This document shows, piece by piece, positions 16,490-29,000 of a DNA stretch of 64,000 nt (position 1 is the stretch's first letter; each line of letters starts with the position of its first letter). The stretch comes from Latrodectus hesperus. Lineage: Eukaryota > Arthropoda > Arachnida > Araneae > Theridiidae. The stretch lies in the NCBI GenBank assembly GCA_037975125.1, contig CM075853.1, positions 91,177,794 through 91,241,793 of the forward strand, written 5' to 3'. The notes under the pieces are model-generated. The model searched no databases. It was not told the origin of the DNA and saw nothing but the letters and a program-made list of their open reading frames with translations. The translations under genes were made by a program, and so were the position numbers.

Positions 16490-16527
16490 TTAAGTTTATG
16501 TCAATAATTTAATTAACATAAACTTAA
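16490..16527. repeat. 12-bp inverted repeat (hairpin)
   Basis: TTAAGTTTATGT (16490-16501) and its exact reverse complement ACATAAACTTAA (16516-16527) around a 14-nt AT-rich loop. No gene context. Confidence 0.85.
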
Positions 16528-17684
16528 CTTATTGTATTATTTAACGATATTCTATTCTATTTTTTAGTCTTACCGTGACCAGGTTATCAAATTGAACTCT
16601 TAAAATGGTTTCTCCTTAATTTGATTGTAATTTATATGATATGACTTTTCTATTTACTATCTGCATACCTGTTGAGGTGCATTTTTGAATTTTCAGGCTA
16701 TTTTTTGGAATCTATAATTAAAAAAAAAATTACTCTAAAATAAATTGTATTTCGTTTCCAGATATCTTACAGTAAGATAATGTCACAATTCCACATTTTA
16801 ATAGCATTAAAGTTGCACAAATCTTTTCTATCATGTGATGATTTTGAACAGTTTCCTTTTCATATATGTCATTTTCATTGATTTTTTAAATATAACATTT
16901 GTTAAAAAATATGAATATAGCTTTTGTTTAATAATCGAAATGCTGATGAGTAAACAATAAGTTAAATTTAAGACATAAATATTGTATTTTAATAATTTTC
17001 TTTATGATTTATGCTGAATATTGGATTTCTAATAATACTATATTTTTCCATATTCTACGGATTAATTATTAAATGTCATATTTAGTTTTAAGCATACTTT
17101 ACGATAAATATATGATAAAAATATCTGCAACATATAACAATCGCTGGTATGTATAACTTGTATTTTAAAGAGAATATTACTTATAAATTAAACTAAGCTC
17201 TGTGGCATGACAGACCAAGTAATGTAAGACCTACAACATCCATATATAATTTCTTGGGAAGCGTATGTCCTTATTAGATGGTCAGCCTAATGTCAAAACT
17301 CCAGTGCTCAGTTCCCATGTAAAGAGAATTAAGTTACTATTCATTTCATAGATGTGTAGAAAAAAACTTATTTTGAAACAGAACTGAAAAATGAGCCAAA
17401 GTGTCGTTGCAATTTAAACTAAATAAAGTTTTAAGAAATCAGAAAATAATGTTAATTATTCTAAATATCTGAACATCAACATTAAATGAAAAAAAAGAAC
17501 ACAAACACAGTTAAACAGTTTAAATAAATGTTAATTTTCTAAGTTTTTTGCAGTAAATTTATTCAAGCATAAATATAGTAATGGGATCACAATTATTATG
17601 TAATACTCAGATTTATGCCTCACAAATTTTATATAATAAGTATAGAGTTTAGTTAAACGTGTGCTTTTTGACAATGATTATCTG

Positions 17685-18253
17685 GTGTTGTTGTCGTGTC
17701 AATAGATAGTGCCGGAAGTTTTCTGTATGAGGGCCGCCAGTTCCGGGGCCTGGAGGCTGTAGAGAATCTCTTGAGGTGGTCCACCAAGTTGAAACAGGGA
17801 TCTAATGATTGCTTGGCAGTCAAAAATAGGGTCTGTTGAAAGTTCAGAATCTGGACAGTTTCTGCAGGATGTACAGGATCTTGTGTTATCAGGTGCTAAT
17901 TTCATGCCTGTTCGAAGTCTGGCTATTATTGAAGATAGATTTCTGGGGCAATTAAGGTCTGGGAAGGATGGCTTACTGAATTGTTGGTTGGAAATTCTAC
18001 ATCGGGCGGCTGCGTTAGCATCAAAGAAAGTTACTGTGCTGGGCTGGTCCAAATCACGAGCTTTCTTTGCAAGGCTGTCAGCACACTCATTCCCTTCAAT
18101 ACCAACATGGGCAGGGATCCATTGGAGTGTACATGGCTTGTTAATTTGCCAGAGAAGAACATTAATGTCTTGAGTTATTGTAGTTTCACCACTGCATATG
18201 GCTCCTAATGAGGATTTTGAAAAAGCATACCATACCCTCGGTTGAAACATCAT
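17685..18253 (-). pseudogene. 5'-truncated LINE: RNase H end and C-terminal zinc knuckle
   Basis: A 184-codon minus-strand ORF (18253-17699) that is the C-terminal part of a LINE ORF2 protein carrying RNase H (I/Jockey-like). It retains TLQWIPAHVGIEGNECADSL, the His49 and final acidic Asp59 region of RNase H. The distal cysteine cluster CTSCRNCPD...DPIFDC has Cys130, Cys133 and Cys146, but Pro142 where family members as I recall them have His. The segment RLRTGMKLAPD looks shortened relative to relatives. There is no reverse transcriptase upstream, so the copy is 5'-truncated, as is usual for LINEs. After the TGA (17699-17701) the 3' end is very short and reads CACGACAACAACACC, an AAC-type tail like that of SINE family S1. 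Inactive. Confidence 0.9.
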
Positions 18254-19833
18254 GGTAGTGAGATCAGAGAGAAACAGACTTTGATTACCTAATTTTCGTA
18301 TATAAATATTTTTCTTGCATTTACTCTTATCTGCAATGTTAGAGGCAAATAAATTCTTTATTACAAGTAACTATTTAATACTTTTCTATGAGAGTTGTAT
18401 TCTTGATAAATAAAAGCAACTAAATTAGCTTATTTTTAAGAAAACATAATCAACAATTTAACAATATTTCCAATTGTTTAATACTAAGCAAAAATCGTTA
18501 AGAATTCTGAAACAAAGTTTTAATAAAAACATTTGAACACTATTTCTTAAATTGATTCAGCAAATAAAGAAATGGATTTTATTTCGACGCATTTTTAAGA
18601 AAACCTTTCTTAAAAATGCTTCTAATGTAACATTTGTAAGTACTCCTGCTACATAAATTTAATTTGGCATCAAATATGATATAAAATAAGTAAATTTCTT
18701 TTCAATGCAAAAGAAATTGATTTCAAATACTTCTATATTTGAAAAATGAGATGTCACTGAAATATGTTTTTTATCTCGCTTGATTATCTATTTCAAGAAC
18801 AAATGGATTCTTTCAGAACTGAATTTAATGTTTTTGTTAGCATGAATTGTACACGAAATTGAATGCCAAGTCATGTATTAAGTTTTTTTATTTACTATTC
18901 TGGAATATTTATAAATAGGAATTCGAAAGACACAAATGCAGAATTGAAATAATCACTAATATATAAGCCACTTCCTGATTAAGACTATTATATTCATTTT
19001 AACCTATTAATCCATATGTATTTCATTAACAATATTATATTTGCATAAATAAAATAACAGAGACAGTACTCTTTTTATTTACTTATATGAACACTAATGC
19101 AGAAAGTAATGTTTCTTCTTAAACTCAACGAACTGAATCCTAAATAATTTGCAGTTTTACATAAAATATTCTATATATTATTTTGAAATTGAATTCAATG
19201 TCATAAACAAATATTTTCCCCACTCAATTTAAATTCTCAAAATAAGCAATAAAGAAAGCAAGGAATCTACCATAAGATATTATGTCATGATCAATATTCT
19301 GTTAGAAGTAATTTCTAAAGATAGTTTTCTTGCGGAATTTCAATCTTCTACACAAGATAATACCCGAGGCAACAACAAGCATTTTTCAAGTCAATGCATT
19401 TTTTTCTTGTGTGATATTGTAACAAATTTTTATAAAGCGAAATTTTCATAAATTTTTTTATCAAGATTTAGAGACTTATTTTTTTTATTTTACTTTAAGA
19501 ATTTTAAAAACAGTATCACTTCAAATATATTTATATTAAAAGTATTTTTTCAAAGTACAATTCAAAATAAATCAAAAGGAAAATTGATTTTATGTTAAAT
19601 AAAAATTCCTATTCATAAAGTCTATAAAATATGTAATTTTTAATTAAAAAAATCAAACTAATATTTTTGTTAAATGAAAAGTTTATGCAAGTCTATTTTT
19701 AATGAACTTGTTTTCAATACTCTTCCTTTTCAATACTTGTTTTCAATATTTCATATTCTTTACAAAGAATTATCAATGAATAATCCAACATCACGGAGCT
19801 CTTATAAAAACGCGATGTTTCTTAGCCATGCTA
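18254..19833. other. AT-rich stretch with first copy of 235-bp duplication
   Basis: No gene seen. Holds the duplication copy at 18549-18784. Confidence 0.5.
18549..18784 (+). repeat. Direct duplication, copy 1 (~235 bp)
   Basis: Starts AAATTGATTCAGCAAATAAAG and ends at TATCTCGCTTGAT. It recurs at 20473-20709 in the same orientation with roughly ten differences, spaced 1.92 kb apart. A SINE of family S3 lies between the two copies. Confidence 0.94.
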
Positions 19834-20175
19834 TGAATTGAAAAGATTTTTTTCCAATGGTGGGCTTTTGAGGGTTGAACCCTGTGCCACAACAAGTCCA
19901 GAAACTGCTACTCATTTGTCGTTACCCAGCGGGCACACCTGTGAACCAAGTCACAGAGGCGAATAGCGTTGCCCGCGCCATACCACCACAAACCCGTTCA
20001 TAGGGTGAGCCACATTCATACATCATCACGGAAGAAAGCATAGAGAAACACAGAGAGAACAGAGAAAGAAAGTAACATACATTCATGCCCGAACCGGGAT
20101 TCAAACCCAGGACCCACAGCTCAGGAGTCAGGAGCGCTAACCACTCAGCCATTGGTCGGCTGAATTGAAAGGATT
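19834..20175 (-). mobile_element. tRNA-derived SINE, family S3, with 15-bp TSDs and poly-A tail
   Basis: Minus-strand body 20160-19849, flanked by TGAATTGAAAAGATT (19834-19848) and TGAATTGAAAGGATT (20161-20175), a 15-bp target duplication with one mismatch. The head carries an A box TGGCTGAGTGGTTAGCG and a B box GGTTTGAATCC, then CGGTTCGGGCA. The 3' end runs through AGCCCACCATTGG into A(7), so the tail is A-rich rather than AAC-type. The 76-codon ORF across the head (MAEWLALLTPELW...) is a by-product of the SINE, not a gene. Confidence 0.94.
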
Positions 20176-21365
20176 AAATGTATAATAACAACTCTAATGT
20201 ATTTTTCTATAAAATAACATTGTAGATTATGCAAAATAAGAAAATTACTTTAAATCATTATAACTTTCATTAAAAAATAAAAATTGATACGTGGTTTAAA
20301 AATTATGAGCATGCCTTGTCTTATAAAAATAAAGAATTTATATAGTTTACCTTTGATTACATCTATCACATATCACAATTTACTTGAAAAAAGTTTATTT
20401 AGATTTAATATAAAAATATGAAGTTTTTATAAACAATGAACTTAGGACTTCTGTGAAATTATTCAGCAAATTAAATTGATTCAGCAAATAAAGAAATGGA
20501 TTTTATTTCGACACATTTTTAAGAAAACATTTCTTAAAAATGCTTCTAATGTAACATTTGTAAGTAATCCTGCTACATAAATTTAATCAGGCATTAAATA
20601 TGAAATAAAATAAGTAAATTTCTTTTCAGTGCAAAAAGAAATTGATTTCAAATACTTCTATATTTGAAAAATGAGATGTCACTGAAATATGCTTTTTATC
20701 TCGCTCGATGTAATTTTTACAGTAAATTAAAATTTAAATTATGATACACAATAATTTAAATTTTAATTTTAACCTTTAATTGCTTAATTCTTCAGATAGG
20801 TGAATTTAATGATTTTTATTATAATAGAAGAATAAACATTCAAAACCCAAAGGAAGCTGTTCTCTTTATTAGTAAAGCTTTAAATTAAAATAAAAATCTA
20901 TAAATATTTATTTAAAAATAATAGTTTAAAATCTCATCACATACAGCAACTTCAGTACGCATATATTTTACACATATGTTACAGATTTATGAATATTAAA
21001 ATGACTAGAGAAATTTGTTGAAGAAGCAATTTAATTTCATACATAAAACAATAAAGCGAAGATATATGATCAACATTTACTAAATGTTGTTGACAGTAAA
21101 TCTTATGATATACATGTTTCAAACTTTTTATCTTCACATAACAAAATTTTCTTCTTGTGAGAAAACTGTTGAAAGAAAAATTATTAAAGCTTAAATAATA
21201 TCTCAATATATTTCATAAGGTTTTCAATACTATTTTGGAATAAATATAAATGTAGTGTCAATGAAATCTGAAATTTTATTCTTAAAGATAAACTTTAAAT
21301 AGCTACTGCATGTTTGTGAACATAATCTGATTTTAATTTTTAAAAACGACGCACATCCGATAAGT
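20176..21365. other. AT-rich stretch with second copy of 235-bp duplication
   Basis: No gene seen apart from the duplication copy at 20473-20709. Confidence 0.5.
20473..20709 (+). repeat. Direct duplication, copy 2 (~235 bp)
   Basis: Partner of 18549-18784; ends at TATCTCGCTCGATG. No terminal repeats are evident, so a local duplication is more likely than transposition. Confidence 0.94.
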
Positions 21366-21641
21366 TGGCTGACCAACTTGTCTAGTGATCAGCGTGCCTG
21401 ACTACGGATAAGGAGGTCCTGGGTTCGAATCCCGGTTCGGGCATGGATGTACTTTCTCTCTCTTTCTGTTTCTGTCTTTGTCTTTTCCTTGTATGAATGA
21501 GGTGTGAATGGTTGCCTACGCTATAAACGGGTCCCTATGGCATGTGTGTACTGAAGAAGTCGGACTGCACACCAAAATAGGGTTCAATTGGAAAAGTGGA
21601 GCAGCGCACCCCTTGTTGCCAGCCTAGCTGACACACGACAA
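21366..21641 (+). mobile_element. tRNA-derived SINE, family S1, copy 2
   Basis: Same architecture as 13435-13717: TCTAGTGATCAGCGTGCC (A box region), GGTTCGAATCCC (B box), CTATAAACGGGTCCC, GGAGCAGCGCACCCC and the 3' end CTGACACACGACAATG. The AAC tail is reduced to a single unit. A target duplication could not be assigned with confidence. Confidence 0.93.
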
Positions 21642-22267
21642 TGAATGAATCAGATAAATTTTTATTATAATTTATATTATATGTAATTCGATATCATAAT
21701 ACAGGCAAAAATATCATAACGCTTGTCATATACTCTCCTCTAATTTTCTATAGTAAAATAGATCCCCGTATGAAATTTTATAACATATTTACTGCAACGC
21801 ACTTCTACAATATTCTCAGTAAGAAATTAATTATTCTGCCAAACATATCTTAAAATATTATTACTTCATATCTTTTATTTTTAAAGAAGTACAATTATCA
21901 TTTTAGGTATAACAAAGTATTCGCTGTGCAATACTATATTTCGGTACAAAATTAAAAATTCATATTTTTTCACAGAACCGGTGTTCTTTACTGATATTTC
22001 ATGCCATACCACTTTCTTTAAAATTTGAACTTTTTAATATGATACAATATGTATTTTAAAGAGACTTAGCAAATTTGAAACAATAATCTAGCTTTAATAT
22101 TAAAAAGCAGCACACAGCAGATGAATTTCAGTCACACTTGGTGTCATTTAATTAAAATATATTTATAAATTATAATAAAGACCAAAATTAATTCATATGA
22201 ATAAACTATTCCTATTATTATTCATGCGTTACTCTCAGTGGTTGATGAATACTACTTAATTTAAGTG
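21642..22267. other. AT-rich stretch, no feature seen
   Basis: AT-rich spacer between two SINEs; nothing recognised. Confidence 0.6.
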
Positions 22268-22541
22268 TGCCACAATGAAATAAATCAGTGTATCTGGGTT
22301 TCTGGAGCTCCGTGGGTTGGGGAGTTGTCCACGTTAGTATGTGACGTTTAAAGTCCTTCCTCTGGTGTGGCGTGGATGTGGAGAGGAGGGTGCCAGATGA
22401 AATATGCCACAATGAAATAAATCAGTGTATCTGGGTTGCTGGAGCTCCGTGGGTTGGGGACGTGTCCACGTTAATATGTGATGTTTAAACTCCTTCCGCT
22501 GGTGTGGCGTGGATGTGGAGAGGAGGGTGCCAGCTCAGGTG
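22268..22541 (+). repeat. 137-bp tandem duplication (two units) in composite SINE body
   Basis: Unit 1 (22268-22404) and unit 2 (22405-22541) both contain TGCCACAATGAAATAAATCA, GGAGCTCCGTGGGTTGGGGA and GGCGTGGATGTGGAGAGGAG. The segment is distinctly GC-richer than its flanks and continues directly into an S2-type SINE tail. I take it to be the body of a SINE or SINE-like element with an internal duplication. The 64-codon minus-strand ORF here is a by-product. Confidence 0.92.
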
Positions 22542-22722
22542 TGGCCTCGTCACCTGACCTTGGTTCAAAATTACGAGGCACCTTAGAAAGAGCAAAGTCG
22601 TATTTTCACCTTCGTGGTGCTTTGATACAAACGAAAGACGCTCTCTATTGACTTAATTCGCACTGCCAAAGGCAAAGCGAGCTTGGCTTGTCCAAGTGTC
22701 ATAAGCAACAATAACAAATCTC
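22542..22722 (+). mobile_element. SINE family S2, 3' fragment
   Basis: From about 22586 this matches the reverse complement of the 3' half of the S2 copies at 41.7 and 50.5 kb: AGAGCAAAGTCGTATTTTCA, CCTTCGTGGTGCTTTGAT, ACGAAAGACGCTC, GCGAGCTTGGCTTGTCCAAG and the end GTGTCATAAGCAACAATAAC. The tRNA-like head is absent; the 137-bp duplicated block sits where it would be, so this is either a different subfamily or a composite. Confidence 0.87.
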
Positions 22723-25700
22723 AGCGTATGGAATTTTATAATAGATCAGTTTCAACTCTCTACAACGATATACCCAGTAAGAAATTAATTGCTCGATCAA
22801 ACATACTTTGAAAACTTCTTATTTGAACTGTTTTATTTATGAAGAAGCATATGCACTACCATTTACTTTACACGTATAAGAGTGTGCTGCTTGAGCAGTT
22901 CTGTAATTGAGAAAATTTTTGTATAGAACAGTTAGTACCTTGTTGATTTCATATCACACAACATTATTTTAAAGTTAATTTTATTAGTATGTGATATATG
23001 TTGTATTTTAAAACTATATATTAATAATCTTTATTGTTAGCGAATTTACAATATGAACACTTTCTATTACTTCTAAGATTATTTTCTCTTTTAGCATATT
23101 TGACCGATAATTTATGCATATTTTGTGATTTGTATTTAATTCAATTAATTATTCATTGAAAAGTAATTATTTTTGAAGTATATTTAAAATATTGTTAATT
23201 TTTTTCAAATTTTAAAAATGAGTTGGTGATATAAAAAATTTAAAACCTTTTTATACATGAAAAAAAAATTAATTTTAAATAGATTAATTTTCAAAATAAT
23301 CTAATTTAATAAATAATTTGAGTAAATAATAAATATTTAACTGTTTACATTAATATCATGAAGACAAAAATACATAATATATAAAAAATTACTGTTAGAT
23401 ATTTTAACGAAAAAAAATTACAGTATCATTAAACTTGTTTTAAAATCAAATTGTTAGTCTTACTCATTTCTTCGGTTGTGTATTAAAATACGTAAGGAAT
23501 AATTGTGTTCATTAAAAATCAGAAACGTTAAATTTAGAGTTCAACTACAAATAGTTCCACGCGGTTTTTAAGTGGAAATGCATAAATATTTAATTTAAGT
23601 ATTCTTACTTTACGAAGAATAAATTTTTCAATAAAATCATATCATATCAAATTCCATTACTTTTAAATAAAATAGCAATTTTCCAACATTATTCATATAA
23701 AAATCTGTAATTTAACAAAATTCATTACCTCAGTATTTTTTTATGATTTACTTTTCCTTGAAAACAATTTAGAAAATGAATGTATCTGATATTTTAAAGA
23801 AATCCTTTAAATATTTAACATGATAAAATTATTCAAAAAATTTCGACACGGATTCATTTTCTATTTTTATTTATATAAAAAAAGAACAGTCTCTTAAAAA
23901 CCTTAATGTAATAAAGAGGCCAATTTTGGTATACAATGACTGCATAAGCTTTATTTTACCTTTCTTATCAATTCTTCTCATATATGATGCAAAATTAAAT
24001 GAAAAAAGCTATTATGTAATATTGAAGCAGAACATATTCTCTTTTGTTAAAAGGAATTGAACTTCCAGTATTTTTTATTTTGCTTTTTCTTTTAAATGGC
24101 AAAGTATTTAGAGTTATTTTTCAGCTTTTGTTGGTTTTATTTTTAAGAATAATATATAATATAAATTGAATATATGAAAGTAATGTTTTTACATTATTCA
24201 AAAAAAGATGATTATGGATGAACTTAAATTGTTTAAATCAATTAGTTGTTTCAATCCTTATTCACATAATTTTACTTTCTGCTATTAAAAATAGTTAGTC
24301 TTTATAATGATTTTTTTGTCATTAATTTTAATAATTTCATTGTATTTTTTTAATAATTTTATTTTTTTATAAATGAGACAAAAATTACTGGCACAATCTT
24401 TTAAGTCCTCATGCACAGAAATAATTTTCATGGTTATAGAACATAAAATATAGTTTGTCTCAAATTAAATTTAAAACTAAAATAAAAGAAGAAATTTGCT
24501 TATAATTGAATTACGGGTTAGCAATGAAAATATTACTTGGGAGAAGTCAATGAATTCCAAAGCGTTCGAGCTTTTTGATATATTTTTTAACAAACTAATT
24601 TAAAGTCTGAGCAAAATAATGATTGAATACTCAAATACAAAATAATTGTAATATTGTAAGTAAAATTATTTTCTTTTATATTGTGTATTGTTGTTTTCTT
24701 TGTTTGTTTATAAGTACAAATTTCCCATGTGAGTTCATGTTTATTTTTATATTTTCCTATATGGTGTGTGTGAGATTCAAAATATTCTACATATTCTATC
24801 AATTAGTTTCAAAGGCTATATAAAGTATCATAAGAATGAATAAAAAAACCTGTTTCTGACTAATTAAAATTCATATCAATAAATTTTTATGCGGGATAAC
24901 GTAGATAATACACTCATCCTTTACATTCATTTAAATATATTTTAAGGGAATTTGAGAGATTATAATTTTAATTTTCACATTTACACAAGTGTACAAAATA
25001 AATTGAAACTATCAACTCTGCTAGTAAATGATACTAACCTCTTCATAAATTATTAATATAAATATAAATATAGAATAAGAAATAAAACAACCACACTTTT
25101 TCTTTAATAATATTAAAAATCAAATTATTCTGTTATGAATTTGCCAATCAATCATTTTCAAAATTAAATTATGAGAGAAATTTACCAAGATTTTTTGCTT
25201 TTCGATTTTATTAACATGCGTATACAGTTTTTGTAAAATGCTCTAATTTATTCACAATATGTTAAAGAAATTACTGGTGTTAATTTAGTTTTGAAAAAAT
25301 CAAAGCTATTCAAAACAATTCAGGAACATATGGTTCAAAACAAAAAGACTTTTACATGTTTTGCAAACATGGGCAGCTTTTACCTAATCTAAGTGTAGCA
25401 TGAAAAAATATAATTAATTTATAATGAAACGGTATGAATATAATTATTTTACAAAGTAATGAAAACATTGGATTAAAGTATAATAAAAAACGAGCTATAG
25501 TATAAATTTACAGGTATATATTTTAAAATATTTACGCAGAAATATTCCGCAACATTTTGTGATTGGTTAAAAAACAATCTATGAATGTTCTAAGTGCTGT
25601 TTTATGTCATATGCTAGAACTAGAGCTTGAAAAGGTTTCAAAGACATAAATTTTGGATTATTATATAGAAAATCATTATCAAAATTATATATCACTTAAC

Positions 25701-28434
25701 GATAACTTTTTTTCGATAAAATATAGATCGTAAAATTTTCCTTGAAAATTTTTGCTCAAAACGCTTTTTTGGTAAATATTTGAAAAAATAAGTGGTCATA
25801 TAATAAAACTCACGTTTAAAAAATGTAAAATAAATATTTTCTGTGATTGTACACTGCTGTTTACCTTATGCCTACAAATAAATTATTTAAGTTGCTTATA
25901 ATTACTAAATTGAACAAATAAGTAATTCAAACTTTATAATTAATTTATTTAAAATAAATTTTTGTTTTTTGTAAATTATTATTTATTGAAAAAATTATAT
26001 TTCATCAATAATATTACGTTACTGAATTTTTTTAACTTATTTTATTTTGATTTATATAATTACTCTTCTTACCCTTTATAAATAGTTAATCAGGTTAACT
26101 TGCATTCTTACGAATGAATGTATTAAACTTTATTTAAATTACCCAATTCAATAAATAATGGTTAATTGACTGAAATTCATCTTTAGATATACTTATTGCC
26201 AAATTATATAATTTAATTGCTTACCTTCTAAAAAAATCGGTCGAGTTAAGAAAGCAACTTATCATAATTTACGAATGATTATTTCACTATGAATAAATCA
26301 GACTAGATATATACTATAAATAATATTCAATAGTAAGGAAAAAATAAACGTTTATATAAAAAAGCAACAACAGAAAATTTAAACATTCGTTGTTTAAATA
26401 ATATTTGTTTATATTTTGATGAATTATTATGCGTCAAAAAACAAATTAACTTATATATTTTCAAAAATGATAAATTTATCAATTGACGCAAATGCTAAAC
26501 ATTTCAATATCTTTTGCGTGATAGAAAAGTAAATAATTTATTTGAAAAAAACTATAAAATGTAGCTTTCTAATTAAAGAAAAAATATACAAAGTGCGGAA
26601 TTTCAAGGTTTGAGGAATGAATTTCAGTGTTAAATAGTATTGTGAAGAATTATATAATGCTTATAAATTTATGAAATAATTTGCTTATACACTTCTACAA
26701 CCTTTTCCACAAAAAAGCTGAAAGATTTCATAAATGATATAAAATGACGAATTAACAGAATATCCTGGAAAGAGCGTCAAACTTTTAATAACCTATATTA
26801 TAACATTTCCTTTCAAAATAAATAATTTACGAAATATAAAACATGCAGCTATAAAGATTTACTATTTATTCGACCTAAGGGAATTTAACTCTATAAATTC
26901 AGGAAATAAAACCGTTTGGAAAAGAATAAATCTTTATAAAATGTTCGCTTTCTTTTATCTTTCATGGCAAATGTTAGCAGTTTTATTTTTATTCAATATT
27001 TACATCTTATAAAAAAGGAATGAATAAAATAGTTGAACGGAATATTGGAAATAGTTTTATAGCACAAAAGCTGATTATTTTAAACATGGTTTTACATTTT
27101 GATATATAAGCTACATTAAAGAAATTGCTCGATCAATTTAATTTAATTTTAATAAAAATAGATATAATATCGTAGAAATATGCTATAATTATGAACTCAA
27201 ATTTTGAATTATCACAATTTGAAATTTTGTATTTTTTATTCCTCAATTTATTTTCTTTTATAAATTATTACACCTACAAAATTTATACGAGCTATTTAAA
27301 ATAACATATTTAGAGTATAATTGCATTTGAACAGTTATGGTATCGCATAATTTTGATTTAATTTTATCAATCAATATTTTTGTTTCAATTTGCTTAAATA
27401 AAATTTGTTTTCATAAAGGCAAAAAAATTTCATGAATTATAATTAGAATAATTTTAAATTTTGATTTATTAGTTAAAAAAATACTTTTCAAAAACAACAT
27501 AACTTATCGCGTAATGAAGAATGTACTTTTGTATTTATTGAATAACACCAAGATACATAGCTTAGCTAAACTCAATTAAAAATTAAAAATAAGTCATAAG
27601 CTTTACGCTTCGGCTATAATTACAATTTTATACTTTATGGTAATCATCAATGTCCATGTTATCACATTTAATTTTGTTCATTTTTTTAAGAAATACAAAA
27701 TATTTATACACATCATCATTAATTATTACTGATTAAGTTGGAGATTTTTATCCACTCAGTCACCAAGTAAATATTTTTGAAAAATAAATTTATTGTTATT
27801 AAGTAAAAAAATGTACTTCTATTGAATCAAAATATGAATTTTTATAGAAAATAAAGTTGAATGAGAATTTTATTGAAAAATACAATCAAAATTCTTTGTA
27901 TATAAATAAATAATAAAACCGCACATTTTATGAAAATAATTTTATTAAATGCATTTCATTAACTGCATAAAGGCAAGCAGCGTTCATTTTCTTTGAAATA
28001 CGTATGTAAATATTATAAGACAGATTTTTTATACAAGGCTATAATAGAGGGTAATTATATTTTAGTAGATTTTTTACAATTCAAAATATAAATATTCAAC
28101 ATTAAAATACGAAAATGTAATCAAGAATTTAACCATGCATCTAGTAAATAAATATCATTAATACCTTTATTTAACACATGTACAATAGTAATAACAAATT
28201 AAATGTGAGGTGATTTTCAGAGTAATATCGCAACATCGCCAAAGCATAGAAAAGTAAAACAATTAAAAAAACTGTCAGAGCATGTATATTGTCTTAAATA
28301 ATAGGCATTTTTTATTTAAGATAGCATTTTCAAGTGCAAATAAACAAAGGTTTAAGAAAATTTAAATCGAGAAAAGATTTGAATAAAGGATTTTCCTCAA
28401 CTGCATTGTAGGAATCTGAATTAGTGTGCATTAG
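22723..28434. other. 5.7-kb AT-rich stretch, no feature seen
   Basis: Among the most AT-rich parts of the window, with stops in all frames. The only ORFs are short and low-complexity, for example overlapping ones on both strands at 24587-24823. No repeats, RNA genes or element ends were noticed. Confidence 0.55.
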
Positions 28435-29000
28435 ATGCCGGCGAGGGGTGTTCCTGGGCGGAGTGAGCGAAGTACGTCGGGAGATTCTTCTCCTGGTAGG
28501 GTCACCCAAGGCGTGAAGGCCACTCCAATTTGCTCAGCTAAAACCTGGGGCTACGGAGCTTAGTCAGTCCTCTTCCTTTGGGCGCTCCAGTCTTATGGAC
28601 TAACGGAGGCTGCAACCCTTCCCCATTCATGAAAAGTACAAGATTAAACATGAAAATAAAACCACTTGGATTGTCCCTCCAGAGCATCATTGGTACCGCT
28701 ACGCGTGTCCAGGTGCTTCCTTGGCTACTGGTCTTAATAGACAAGAGCAAACGGCTATTGCCCGTTTCAAAAGTGGCCATCTTAATAACTTGAAATTCGT
28801 CGTCGGTACGAAGAAATTCGAAATTTGCTCCAAGCGCTTAAATTAACAGGCCTCTCCTGAACATATTCTTCAATGCCTTGGTCTCTCCGGGAGAGATCTG
28901 TTAGAGAATCCACTTATGGTACTGGACTTTTTAAAGGTGTACGTGCTCATGGATGTGGTCTAGCACTGCTAACCTCGGGGGCATGCAACAACATAACAAC
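28435..29000 (+). pseudogene. LINE-derived 3' end joined to an unrelated-looking GC-rich 5' block
   Basis: From about 28628 the plus strand encodes the C-terminus of a LINE ORF2: KYKIKHENKTTWIVPPEHHW, then QEQTAIARFKSGHLNNLKF (28743-28799), GTKKFEICSK, a frame break with an in-frame stop near 28846, then ASPEHILQCLGL and NPLMVLDFLKVYVLMDVV ending in TAG (28961-28963). The cysteine/histidine pattern (Cys...Pro-Glu-His-x3-Cys) is the distal zinc knuckle of this LINE type. A short AAC-rich tail (CATGCAACAACATAACAACA) follows. The preceding block 28435-28627 is GC-rich and untypical for an ORF2 interior: GGCGAGGGGTGTTCCTGGG, GGTAGGGTCACCCAAGGCG. RT and most of RNase H are missing. Internal deletion or template switching during retrotransposition would explain this. 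Inactive. Confidence 0.85.

Larger units (their letters stand above)
13729..17684. other. AT-rich stretch, mostly empty
   Basis: Contains the possible copia fragment (14757-15044) and a 12-bp inverted repeat (16490-16527). Otherwise no gene, RNA or element was recognised. Confidence 0.5.

Noticed and set aside
17805..18208. Plus-strand ORFs antisense to the LINE fragment
   Set aside because: Shadows of the minus-strand RNase H coding sequence.
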